A stretch of 64,000 nucleotides of DNA from an uncultured Microbulbifer sp. (lineage in GTDB: Bacteria > Pseudomonadota > Gammaproteobacteria > Pseudomonadales > Cellvibrionaceae): contig NZ_CANLDD010000001.1 of assembly GCF_947489355.1 (NCBI RefSeq), positions 248,001-312,000 of the forward strand, in the 5' to 3' direction. The notes beneath the pieces were generated by a model. That model saw nothing but the letters and a program-made list of their open reading frames with translations, searched no databases and was not told the DNA's origin. The stretch's first letter is position 1, and every line of letters starts with the position of its first letter. Shown here in pieces: positions 38,495 through 46,096 of this stretch. The translations under genes were made by a program, and so were the position numbers.

Positions 38495-38570
38495 GCCCAG
38501 ATAGCTCAGTCGGTAGAGCAGGGGACTGAAAATCCCCGTGTCGGTGGTTCGATTCCGCCTCTGGGCACCA
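38495..38570 (+). tRNA. tRNA-Phe (GAA)
   Basis: 76 bases including an encoded CCA. Acceptor stem GCCCAGA pairs with TCTGGGC. The D loop has AGCTCAGTCGGTAGAGC, the anticodon stem GGGGA/TCCCC encloses CTGAAAA with anticodon GAA (38528-38530), and the T arm has GGTTCGATTCC. The 3' end abuts foreign-looking DNA, making it a likely integration target. Confidence 0.98.
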
Positions 38571-38576
38571 CCTCTG

Positions 38577-38611
38577 AAACCCGTGTCAGCTCTAGCTTTC
38601 GCGGGTTTTTT
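38577..38611 (+). terminator. Terminator after tRNA-Phe
   Basis: AAACCCG (38577-38583) pairs with CGGGTTT (38602-38608), an 18-base loop between, followed by a T run. It starts 7 bases after the tRNA. Confidence 0.75.
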
Positions 38612-39144
38612 AGTTTTGCCACTTACAAAAGTTTGTCGTCATATTCCTCCAGAGTGTCAACATTGTGTCAACACAAAATTACGTTGACACTTTGGCCTGT
38701 ACGAGACTTCCAAGCGTAAAAGCTTTCTTCTCTTCCTGATGCAAAATTCCATCACTGCCCGAAAAACCCCGTGGTTACTAGCTTTCGGCTAGTTTGGCTT
38801 GTGAAAAATCTCTTCACAGCGCTTCAAAACCCTTCATTCTGTGAAATCCACACCTGCCCTCTAGCCCGCACCACCTCACGGCCCGGATCAATTCTCTATT
38901 TCATCAACCCAAAGGACGCCAAAAGTCGGCAGGCGTGGGGAGGAGTGACCGGCAGCCCTTTTGGCTGTATGATTTTTGATCGAGGAGGCTGGGAAGTCTT
39001 AGTATTACTGGGCTTTGACAGAAAGTTAATAATCTGGTCTGCTTCAGAAGACTTTGAAAAATTTTGAAATTCTTTCGGAGCGTAATCACTGCCTGCTGCG
39101 AGTTTGGGCGTAGCTACTTAGGGTGATAGGATTTGACCAAACAA
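38612..39144. other. Intergenic stretch after tRNA-Phe, no gene called
   Basis: About 530 bases with no convincing gene. A 98-residue ORF at 38771-39067 lacks a ribosome site and looks random. Visible structures are the GTGTCAAC boxes, a small hairpin ACTAGC/GCTAGT near 38778-38794, and an AGCC-AAAA-GGGCT-like dyad near 38957. This is where the left attachment site of the accessory element would be expected. Confidence 0.4.
38654..38690. repeat. Three GTGTCAAC boxes
   Basis: GTGTCAAC at 38654-38661 and 38665-38672 in direct orientation, and its exact complement GTTGACAC at 38683-38690. Spacing of 11 bases between the first two places them on one face of the helix. This layout suits integrase arm sites or a repressor operator beside the tRNA. 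Confidence 0.5.
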
Positions 39145-39173
39145 TTGACTTTTCGTCCTTTAGGGTATGTAAA
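39145..39173 (+). promoter_or_regulatory. Candidate promoter of the DUF4062-like/TPR gene
   Basis: TTGACT at 39145-39150, then TGTAAA at 39168-39173 with 17 bases between (or TATGTA with 15). Transcription would start shortly before the strong ribosome site GGGAGGAG of the gene at 39196. Confidence 0.45.
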
Positions 39174-39195
39174 GGGATTCAATCAGGGAGGAGTT

Positions 39196-40878
39196 ATGAA
39201 AAGAAAAATAACCTTATTTATCGCATCTCCAGGTGATCTTGCACACGAGCGCAATCTGTTTAGAAAAACCATCGAAGAGTTAAACACTGGTTTTGGGGAT
39301 GGTGCCAACGTGGAGTTTGAAGCGTTGGGCTGGGAGAGTACCCTCGCCTTAGTAAGACCACGTGCCCAATCCGTGATTAATGAAAATATAGATCGGTGTG
39401 ATGTGTTTTTCTTGGTAATGCACAGGCGCTGGGGACAAGATGCACCTGATGCAAAACCCTATAACTCCTATACGGAAGAAGAATTTCATCGTGCGTTTGA
39501 GCGCTGGAAAAAGAGCGGTAAGCCTGAAGTAGTTGTACTCTTCAAGCGAGTAGACCCTGCTTCCGAAGCTGATCCCGGCCCTGAGCTTAAGAAAGTGATG
39601 GCTTTCAGAAGACAATTGGAAGATGAAAAATGCGTGCTTTATCACTACTTTGATAATGATCACACTTTTTCCAATGAGATTAGAGATCATATTAAGGCTT
39701 TTGCCAAAGGGCAATTACCTCAAGGTGAACAAGGTTCAAAAGCTGTATTACTTCCACTAGATGCCCTGAAAAAAATACAAGCTGCAAAAAAACTGACAGA
39801 GCAAAAAATACAGGAAGCTAATGTAGCACGTGACGCAGAAAAGAAATCCCAAATACAGGTAAGCGCCTTGCAATTGCAGATAGCAATAGATGCTGCAAAC
39901 TTGTCTAAAGAAGGAAATATTGAATTTGCTCGTCAGAAATTTGCAGCCCTGGTAACGGAAACTCTCGATCTAAAAATATTATCTCTCGCTAACGAGTTCT
40001 ACACTCGGACAGGTGATATAGATTCAGCTTTCTTAGTTTTAAACAAATGTCTGAACATAATTAGCCCAGAAGAAAAATCAGCTACTAGAGCTGAAGTATA
40101 CAACGACCTCGGCAAACTATATCTGATCCGAGGCGAATTTGAGCAAGCCAAAGAGATGCACAGAGATTCATTGGATATCTGTAAGGTACTAGACGACAAG
40201 GAAGGTATGGCGCGAAGCTATGGCAACCTAGGCAACCTGTATTCTACCCGAGGAGATATTAAGCATGCCGAAGAAATGTATCTGAAGTCCTTAGACATTG
40301 ATAAAACTCTAGACCGGAAGAAAGGTTTGGCAGCCAACAATGGCAACCTAGGTAACCTGTATTATATCCGAGGCAACCTTGAGCAGGCCGAAGTGATGTA
40401 TCTAAAGTCTTTATCCATTGCTGAAAAACTAGAAGATAAGGAATATATTGCGAACAGCTATGCCAGCCTCGGCAACCTGTATACAAGTCAACGGGACTTT
40501 GAACAAGCCGAAGAGGTGTACCAGAAAGCAATCACCATCTATAAGATGCTTAACCACAAGCAAGGTATCGCGCATAACTATGGCAACCTCGGCACCCTGT
40601 ATTGGAGCCAAGGCGACCTTGAGCAAGTCGAAGAGATGTACCAGAAAGCAATCACCATCTATAAGGCGCTTGGCTGCAAGGACGGTATGGCATTCAACTA
40701 TGAAAAACTCGGCAATCTGTATCAGTGCCGAGGCGATTTTGAGCTCGCCGAGAAGATGTTCAAAAAATCCTTAAATTTTTTTCGAGAACTCCAATTTCCA
40801 GAAACGGAAAGTATTAATCGTAAGTTAGAAAATCTGAAAAGTATTAAAGAATTTCAACTCGAATTCCAGGAAAAGTGA
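39196..40878 (+). CDS. DUF4062-like N-terminal domain fused to TPR repeats
   Basis: 560 residues from ATG 39196, with GGGAGGAG just upstream. The N-terminal ~170 residues have the DUF4062 pattern: ITLFIASPGDLAHERNLFRK, FEALGWEST, IDRCDVFFLVMHRRWG, YTEEEFHRAFERWKK and VVVLFKRVD. A coiled coil follows (about 195-250), then six ~40-residue TPRs of the kinesin-light-chain type (NYGNLGTLYWSQGDLEQVEE and similar) encoded by near-identical 120-base repeats. This resembles sensor-effector proteins seen in bacterial immunity, without a NACHT or other NTPase. Its AT-rich DNA and its place between tRNA-Phe and a prophage suggest cargo. Function unproven. Confidence 0.8.
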   Translation: MKRKITLFIASPGDLAHERNLFRKTIEELNTGFGDGANVEFEALGWESTLALVRPRAQSVINENIDRCDVFFLVMHRRWGQDAPDAKPYNSYTEEEFHRAFERWKKSGKPEVVVLFKRVDPASEADPGPELKKVMAFRRQLEDEKCVLYHYFDNDHTFSNEIRDHIKAFAKGQLPQGEQGSKAVLLPLDALKKIQAAKKLTEQKIQEANVARDAEKKSQIQVSALQLQIAIDAANLSKEGNIEFARQKFAALVTETLDLKILSLANEFYTRTGDIDSAFLVLNKCLNIISPEEKSATRAEVYNDLGKLYLIRGEFEQAKEMHRDSLDICKVLDDKEGMARSYGNLGNLYSTRGDIKHAEEMYLKSLDIDKTLDRKKGLAANNGNLGNLYYIRGNLEQAEVMYLKSLSIAEKLEDKEYIANSYASLGNLYTSQRDFEQAEEVYQKAITIYKMLNHKQGIAHNYGNLGTLYWSQGDLEQVEEMYQKAITIYKALGCKDGMAFNYEKLGNLYQCRGDFELAEKMFKKSLNFFRELQFPETESINRKLENLKSIKEFQLEFQEK

Positions 40879-40992
40879 ATGCAGCGCAAAAGGTAATTCG
40901 TGATTTTTTCAGCTTACAATAGAGATTGATGCAGAATTAGAATTTATGCCATGACTAAAAAAGTATAAACCTCCAGAAATACTGAGACTATT

Positions 40993-41274
40993 ATGCTATT
41001 TGAATGGGACGAAGAAAAGGACAGGCTAAATCAGCAAAAACATGAAATGCCTTTGAGGGCAGGAATTCCAGTTTTTGATGATTTGAATGCAATCGAATTT
41101 GAAGATAATAGAGTAGATTATGGCGAAGAAAGATACATTCTTATTGGTTTGGACAGCAGAACCAAGTTGCTATATGTTGTATATACAATGCGAGATAAAA
41201 GTGTAACACGCCTCATTTCAGTTCGCAAAGCAACTAAAAGCGAAAGAAACCTTTATGAATCAGCAGGATACTAA
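40993..41274 (+). CDS. brnT: BrnT family toxin
   Basis: 93 residues, normal length. MLFEWDEEKDRLNQQKHEM is the FEWDE.K...N..KH signature; DYGEERYILIGLDSRTKLLY, VVYTMRDKSVTRLISVRKAT and SERNLYE complete the RelE-like ribonuclease family. Two antitoxin-like genes follow immediately, the normal toxin-first order of brnTA. Confidence 0.9.
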   Translation: MLFEWDEEKDRLNQQKHEMPLRAGIPVFDDLNAIEFEDNRVDYGEERYILIGLDSRTKLLYVVYTMRDKSVTRLISVRKATKSERNLYESAGY

Positions 41275-41276
41275 TT

Positions 41277-41471
41277 ATGAGTAAAATTATTCGCAAAGAG
41301 CACTCGAAAGATAACCCTATCGATAACAGTGATATAGATTTTACTAAAGCTGATGCGCTGACAGATAAAGAAATAGAAGAAAGGGCAAAACGTGATCCTG
41401 ATTCGTTACCTTTCACCGAAGAGGAATTAAAAAAAATTAAAATCAAAAGAAGGCATAAAGACAGTGAGTAA
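41277..41471 (+). CDS. Short BrnA-like antitoxin, copy 1
   Basis: 64 residues, starting 2 bases after brnT. DFTKADALTDKEIEERAKRD followed by PDSLPFTEEELKKIK is the toxin-binding part of the BrnA-like family (D(F)xK...T.EEIE.RA..DPD...LT.EEL). The usual DNA-binding C-terminal part (ribbon-helix-helix or XRE helix-turn-helix) is missing; a short basic tail KIKRRHKDSE ends it. It could neutralise BrnT but probably not repress alone. Confidence 0.7.
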   Translation: MSKIIRKEHSKDNPIDNSDIDFTKADALTDKEIEERAKRDPDSLPFTEEELKKIKIKRRHKDSE

Positions 41472-41646
41472 AATAATTTCAAAAAAACATATCAAAGGGG
41501 TTACAGTAACCCCTGAATTTAATGTGAGCAAAGTACGCGCCATGAGCGACAAAGAGGCTGAAGAAAGAGCCAAAAAAGACTCTGATGCTCCTATTGTAGA
41601 CCCTCAAAAAGTTAAAAGAGTGAAAAGAACTCCTAAAAGAAAATAG
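41464..41646 (+). CDS. Short BrnA-like antitoxin, copy 2
   Basis: 60 residues, GTG start overlapping the end of copy 1 by 8 bases. MSKIISKKHIKGVTV, then SKVRAMSDKEAEERAKKDSD parallels copy 1 (DALTDKEIEERAKRDPDS), followed by a very basic tail VKRVKRTPKRK. The two are tandem paralogues. The second has lost the TEEEL segment, so it may be a decaying copy or a second, DNA-contacting subunit. Confidence 0.65.
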   Translation: MSKIISKKHIKGVTVTPEFNVSKVRAMSDKEAEERAKKDSDAPIVDPQKVKRVKRTPKRK

Positions 41647-41687
41647 AAATTTTAGCTATGCTAGAAACTCTATTGTAAAGACATTAA

Positions 41688-41709
41688 AGCACCACATTTT
41701 TGTGGTGTT
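41688..41709. terminator. Hairpin after the brnT module
   Basis: CACCACA (41690-41696) and TGTGGTG (41701-41707) pair around a TTTT loop, just after the antitoxins and facing the left end of the prophage. The T run on either side is weak, so termination may be partial. Confidence 0.5.
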
Positions 41710-41858
41710 ACATCTGCCACCGGATTAAAACGGTTATACGTCAACCTACCCCACCACTCTTGTGTTCATTAATAGCCTTTTCTTTGAAGCCTCCCTCCCA
41801 TCTTCAGGACAAAGGCAAAAATTAGACACAAGTGTGTCATCCAGTACTGATAACACAC

Positions 41859-42110
41859 CTACCCAACTGGGCATACCCTTTCTTCCAATACCCCACCTCT
41901 CTTTATTGAATACTCGGTATAAGCCCCGGTCACAATATCAAGAATTTGCAGCCAGGAATAAAACCGCGCTTTTTGGGATTTTGCAATCTCGATTGCCAGC
42001 TCCATTGCCGTCTCTTCAGTGGGAGCGGAACCCCTGAAGCTTTTGGCACCGCCATTCAATAAATGAATACCTTCCGCAAAAATTGCAAACCTATTGCTAT
42101 TTTTTCCCAT
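41859..42110 (-). CDS. Hypothetical small phage protein
   Basis: 83 residues, unrecognised. It has a strong ribosome site (AGGAGAGAG before ATG 42110). Mildly basic N-terminus, central helix PTEETAMELAIEIAKSQKAR, no membrane segment. It is the last gene of the leftward late operon, 30 bases beyond the spike gene. Confidence 0.6.
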   Translation of the reverse strand: MGKNSNRFAIFAEGIHLLNGGAKSFRGSAPTEETAMELAIEIAKSQKARFYSWLQILDIVTGAYTEYSIKRGGVLEERVCPVG

Positions 42111-42140
42111 ACTCTCTCTCCTGATAAATGTATAGCCCGC

Positions 42141-43101
42141 TTAGGCCCTGATAGCCGCAAGCTGTGATTTTAGATTGTCCGCACTGCCCTTGTGTCCGTT
42201 AATTGCCGCCTCTTGCGTTGGCTTACTTCCGTTGCCGGGGTGGGAGTGTGTCGCGAGGGTAGCGGTCAGGGCTGATACTACCCCGATTAAATCCTCCAGC
42301 ACTTTCAGTACGTTCAAGGATTCACTACCCAACCAAACCTTGCCGCCATTTTTTACCTTGATGGTTTGACGTACCTTGGCCACGGATTCCCGAATATTCC
42401 CTATCTGCTCTTTCAGATCCCGGCCTATTGAGCTGTTCATATCGCTGGCGGTGGTGAGATTTAAGTTATCCAGCGCTGAAAGATTGAAGCCGCCAGCAGA
42501 CAGTAGTTTTAAAGCCCCGAGGGCTTCAATGATTTTTACTCCCGCCACCTCTTCCACGGAATGTGTCTGTACATTTCGGTATTCACTATCGCAGCTAGTC
42601 TGTACTTCGGCGGCTTCGGTAATATGGCGCAGGGCGCTTTCACGAATATCCCCGTGGGTTTCCCGGCTCCACTGGGCACCGGCATCGACTTTTTGCCGTA
42701 CCGTGTCGCTTTGCTGCCAGATTAAATCTTCCCGGTCGAGTGCAGGTACACCCACTCCGCGCGATAACACGGTGCGTATAAACGGCTGGTCCGGCTGGCC
42801 ATAGGCAAATGGCTAGCTCAACCACCGTGCCCGGTTGCGGAAAACCAAAGGCCCCGCGTTCATTGCCGGCGAATTGCAAGGGAAGGGGTACACTACGAAA
42901 AATCGGCAACTGATCATCCGCTTTGCCTTCGGGCGTCAATACCCGCACATCAACCCCATAACGCGGGCGGAATTCTTCCGCGAGCTCCGGCTTCTGCATC
43001 GGGTCACTGATCGCTACCACCTTAGCCAATATCGGCAAATGTAATCCACTTTTTATTTCCGGGTAGAGCCGGGCAATCATGCGCTTTATTTGTTGTTCCA
43101 C
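42141..43101 (-). pseudogene. Baseplate spike protein (gpV-like), frameshifted
   Basis: Two frames together encode one spike protein of about 319 residues. The N-terminal part (GTG 43101) reads ILAKVVAISDPMQKPELAEE, VPLPLQFAGNERGAFGFPQP and GTVVELA, the OB-fold of gpV. One extra base near 42810 breaks the frame. The correct continuation is FAYGQPDQPFIRTVLSRGVG, through a repetitive middle region to HSHPGNGSKPTQEAAINGHK near the end. With the extra base the ribosome would read into about 50 residues of nonsense. Either the phage is defective, or the site is a sequencing error. No slippery sequence was seen there. Confidence 0.8.
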
Positions 43102-43787
43102 AGGTCCGCGCTCCAGGTAAGATTCATAAAGTTGCCGGCAAGCTCTACCTTCGTTACATAGTTGCCATTCAAAAAAACACCGGGGCGGAGACTTGGAATA
43201 CAGGCCACCTTGGCCCGGTTGGAAATTCCGAAGTTTGTGGCAAACCCTGTTGGCAGCTCCAGGGAGCGGCCCGCCCAGTAACTATCAGGCCAGCTTCCTA
43301 CAAATACTTTGCCGTCGCCTTGCTGCTGCCAGGTGTATTGCGGTATGCCAAAGGCTTGCGCCAGGTGGTCCATTATCCAGTAGCCTGTGCCAGCGCTGTA
43401 AAAAGCCGGGGCTTTATGGTCGGTATAGCTACCTGTGCCGGTGACAAACTGTAAACCGGTAATTGCAGACACAACCCCCAACACGCCTGCCAGGGTGACA
43501 TAGCGCTCCGCCAGCGGGACCACTTGCGCAAGTGCCGCGGTCAGTTCCCGGCACATGAGTTTTTTCTGATCATTATCAACGGCTGTACAGTTCACCACAT
43601 AGCCGATAAAAAAGCGCTGGAGCTGATTGGGGTAGTAGCCTAGATCCAGTTGCACCAGTCCTTTTAATGGGGAGCTGCTGCGCACGGTAAAAGCCGCGCG
43701 CCCAGGGGAAGAAAGATCAAGCCGCACATCGTCATCGATGAGGGGCACTGGTTCACCATTGACCGTCAGCCGCTTATGTAACTGCAC
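43086..43787 (-). CDS. Baseplate hub-like protein
   Basis: 233 residues from GTG 43787, which has GAGGAG 8 bases upstream inside the end of the previous gene. VQLHKRLTVNGEPVPLIDDD, RRFFIGYVVNCTAVDN-like RFFIGYVVNC, and AFYSAGTGYWIMDHLAQAFG fit the hub/gpD-type tail proteins that carry the spike. The family call rests on context and the N-terminal pattern. Overlaps both neighbours slightly. Confidence 0.6.
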   Translation of the reverse strand: MQLHKRLTVNGEPVPLIDDDVRLDLSSPGRAAFTVRSSSPLKGLVQLDLGYYPNQLQRFFIGYVVNCTAVDNDQKKLMCRELTAALAQVVPLAERYVTLAGVLGVVSAITGLQFVTGTGSYTDHKAPAFYSAGTGYWIMDHLAQAFGIPQYTWQQQGDGKVFVGSWPDSYWAGRSLELPTGFATNFGISNRAKVACIPSLRPGVFLNGNYVTKVELAGNFMNLTWSADLWNNK

Positions 43788-44331
43788 CGGCGCTCTCCTC
43801 TTCATCCGGCGCCAGCGCATCGTCAGCGAACTTCAGCACCTTTTCAAAGCCGGTAAGGCTCTCTCCGCCTTCCTGATCCTCTACGCTCGCTGTGGCCACC
43901 GGTTCGCCGTTGGCACTCTGCTGCTGGGCGGCCTGGGTTTTCTGTCGCTGCTCTACCTTTTCTGGGATTGATAAATATTCCGATAAGGTGAAATTCACAC
44001 GCCAGGCTTTCTTTTCTGGAATCTGGCGAACATTGAGTGCTTCATTAAATTGCACTTGGCGGATATTCATTGCCCGCGCGGTTTCGTCCACAATATCGAA
44101 TACCCTCAGCTTTCCGTTTGTATCCACGGACTCCACTTGCTGTACCAGCGCTGATAAATGTTCTGCATTCTTAAAGGTGATCACCAGGGAAACCGTCAAC
44201 GTCTTTGGCTTAATTCCATTCTTTGCGCGGTCGCTGCTGCTGGTATTGCCCCCCAGTGATTCTGTTTCAATCCGCAACACACTGTTTACGGCTAATTCAG
44301 AACCGCGCAAGATAAAGTCATTTAATCTCAT
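43774..44331 (-). CDS. Hypothetical baseplate-region protein
   Basis: 185 residues. MRLNDFILRGSELAVNSVLR, then TLTVSLVITFKNAEHLSALV and 'AWRVNFTLSEYLSIPEKVEQ', with a Gln/Ala/Glu-rich acidic tail. The central part looks like a beta-sandwich adaptor. I do not recognise the family. Overlaps the hub gene by 14 bases and abuts the next gene upstream. Confidence 0.6.
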   Translation of the reverse strand: MRLNDFILRGSELAVNSVLRIETESLGGNTSSSDRAKNGIKPKTLTVSLVITFKNAEHLSALVQQVESVDTNGKLRVFDIVDETARAMNIRQVQFNEALNVRQIPEKKAWRVNFTLSEYLSIPEKVEQRQKTQAAQQQSANGEPVATASVEDQEGGESLTGFEKVLKFADDALAPDEEESAGAVT

Positions 44332-45233
44332 AAGCCGAATAACTCCCGCAGGACGATGAGTTCTCCAGGGGCTGCGGTAAAGAGCATGGCCGCGCTAAAG
44401 CCATGATCATGGTCAAAAGGGTGCGTGGCGGTAATCTGGCTTGCAGTCTGTCGGGCGGTGCCCGTGGCAAACAGGCAATAGGTATTGCCGGTTCCGGTAA
44501 ACTGTGCAGCCAAAGTTTCAGTTGTTGCCCTGGCTGTATCCAGGTATTGCTGTTTTTTAGTGGCCAGGGCTTCCAGCTCCTCTAGGGGGTTGGTGCTCTC
44601 CACCTCATAGCCGTAGGCGCTGGCAATCTCCGCTCCAATGGCTTGCGCAGCCCTGCGGGCTGTCTGTAACTGGGTCAGCTTGCGCGGCCTCCAGTGGCCG
44701 CCCAGAGGCGCTCCAGGGAGTACCGATTTTTCGGACTCCAGCCGCAACAGCTGCTCTGCTCTATGTTCCGCCTCGCACAGCTCAGACAGCGGGAACAATT
44801 GGCACACCGCCTTTAACCTGGCAGCGAAAGCGGTCAGCGTTTGCTCTGCAAAAAGCACACACACGGCCTCCAGGTTGCCCGCTGGCTTGTAGCTGTCCCA
44901 GGCATCCCCCAGCTTGCCTGCCAACGCCTGCTGGGCATTGGGAGCGGAGAGGTGCCGGCTGTAGCTCTCCCCCTGGCCTACGCCCTCTTGATAGGGGTGA
45001 ACCACTAACGCGCGCAACTCCGCGCCGAACAGATGCACCAGGGCATTCTGTGCGGCGTCGCTGCCGGTGGCTGTACTCGCCGTTGGATTAGTTACAAAAC
45101 TGGGGGACAGCGCCCCCAGTCGTGATACTGCCGTGGTAATTTCCCCCTTGCCCTGCGCCAGGGCAGTATCCATCGCATCGCTGAGGCCCTTAGCCGTGGG
45201 GGGAAACTGTACTTGCGCAGGCTGCCAGGTCAT
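44328..45233 (-). CDS. Hypothetical phage structural protein
   Basis: 301 residues, helix-rich and alanine-rich. 'MTWQPAQVQFPPTAKGLSDA', then RLKAVCQLFPLSELCEAEHR and LEELEALATKKQQYLDTARA. A DNA-circularisation or tail-accessory role is possible but not supported by a motif. ATG 45233 is used; a TTG at 45239 lies better placed behind GGGAGG and may be the true start. Confidence 0.55.
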   Translation of the reverse strand: MTWQPAQVQFPPTAKGLSDAMDTALAQGKGEITTAVSRLGALSPSFVTNPTASTATGSDAAQNALVHLFGAELRALVVHPYQEGVGQGESYSRHLSAPNAQQALAGKLGDAWDSYKPAGNLEAVCVLFAEQTLTAFAARLKAVCQLFPLSELCEAEHRAEQLLRLESEKSVLPGAPLGGHWRPRKLTQLQTARRAAQAIGAEIASAYGYEVESTNPLEELEALATKKQQYLDTARATTETLAAQFTGTGNTYCLFATGTARQTASQITATHPFDHDHGFSAAMLFTAAPGELIVLRELFGL

Positions 45234-45239
45234 CGGCAA

Positions 45240-45440
45240 TCAGCCCTCCCAGGGCTTGGTGCGCTGAATACTGGCAATACGCACACCAAAAATATAAATA
45301 TGGGTTTGACCACGCACGATTGCACCTCGACCGCCTTCCAGGAATTCAATAGTGGCCAGACTATTGGTGGTCGCCAGTGGCGTTGTCAGGTGGCGCGGCT
45401 CAAAGTGCCAGCGCACAAAATCTTTCACTTTTCTGCCCAT
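45240..45440 (-). CDS. Hypothetical small phage protein
   Basis: 66 residues. VKDFVRWHFEPRHLTTPLAT, IEFLEGGRGAIVRGQTHIYI. Unrecognised. It fits tightly between two phage genes with no gap, which supports it being real. Confidence 0.55.
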   Translation of the reverse strand: MGRKVKDFVRWHFEPRHLTTPLATTNSLATIEFLEGGRGAIVRGQTHIYIFGVRIASIQRTKPWEG

Positions 45441-45443
45441 GGT

Positions 45444-46088
45444 CTAACTCTCCAGTGTCTTCAAGGTGTCTAAAAATGGGCGGGCAATAGCGATGTAATC
45501 CGCCCCCTCTTCGGCTTTCTCTACTTGCGCTTTGGCTTTAATACGAATATCGCGAATCTTATCCAGGGCATTGTTCCACTTAATCGCCGCCTGTAGAATT
45601 GTTTCAGCGGCCTCTCGCGGCGCCACGCCTTTAACTTCTGCATGGGTTTGCACAACCGCCGGCACATCACCAGCAAAACCTGCCTCTATAAACCGCTGCG
45701 CCTCGGACTTTACCCGCGCATATTCATCGGTCATGCCATAGCCGATAGGCACAAATCGCAACCGCACTTTCCCGGCCGTGTTATCAATCAGGTCGAGTGC
45801 AAATTGACGGCTTTTTAAAAATGCCTGATCCTTCTCTTCCTGTTGATCGGTCTTGGCTTTCTCTTCTTGCCAGCGATTAATAATCCTTCGAAACGGCTTT
45901 ATAGATTTAATTTTCTTGTGTGTGCCATCGCGAAGCTCAACTTCACCTTCCGGTTTATCACCTTCATCACTCCACTGTACCGCCCAAATTGTGTCATCAA
46001 TCAGGCCGGCCAAATCAAAGTGGCAGGCTATCCCGTCGATCACTACGGTATCGTCTCCGGCATCCCCGTTAATAATGCTCAGTTTCAT
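45444..46088 (-). CDS. Tail-fibre-associated protein (possible assembly chaperone)
   Basis: 214 residues. The N-terminal 60 residues form beta-rich sequence (DGIACHFDLAGLIDDTIWAV, WSDEGDKPEGEVELRDGTHK), the rest is helical and charged. Similar proteins lie directly downstream of tail fibre genes in many phages and prophages. The function is inferred only from that position. Confidence 0.6.
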   Translation of the reverse strand: MKLSIINGDAGDDTVVIDGIACHFDLAGLIDDTIWAVQWSDEGDKPEGEVELRDGTHKKIKSIKPFRRIINRWQEEKAKTDQQEEKDQAFLKSRQFALDLIDNTAGKVRLRFVPIGYGMTDEYARVKSEAQRFIEAGFAGDVPAVVQTHAEVKGVAPREAAETILQAAIKWNNALDKIRDIRIKAKAQVEKAEEGADYIAIARPFLDTLKTLES

Positions 46089-46096
46089 AACCCCCC

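Noticed and set aside
38612-38700. Minus-strand frame ending VDTLEEYDDKLL near 38625, as a possible integrase 3' end
   Set aside because: The frame is closed by a stop about 13 codons upstream, and no integrase motif (R-H-R-Y) is visible in the neighbourhood.
38771-39067. 98-residue plus-strand ORF between tRNA-Phe and the TPR gene
   Set aside because: No ribosome site, irregular composition and no recognised motif; overlapped by a similar random ORF on the other strand.
40090-40770. 120-base direct repeats as a possible CRISPR-like or satellite array
   Set aside because: The period and in-frame content match TPR coding repeats; no constant repeat with variable spacers.
41758-41800. Similarity on the minus strand (GFKEKAINEHKSGG) to the spike C-terminus (TQEAAINGHKGS), as if a second spike remnant
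   Set aside because: Only about 24 of 33 bases match and no open frame leads into it. Too short to separate from chance.
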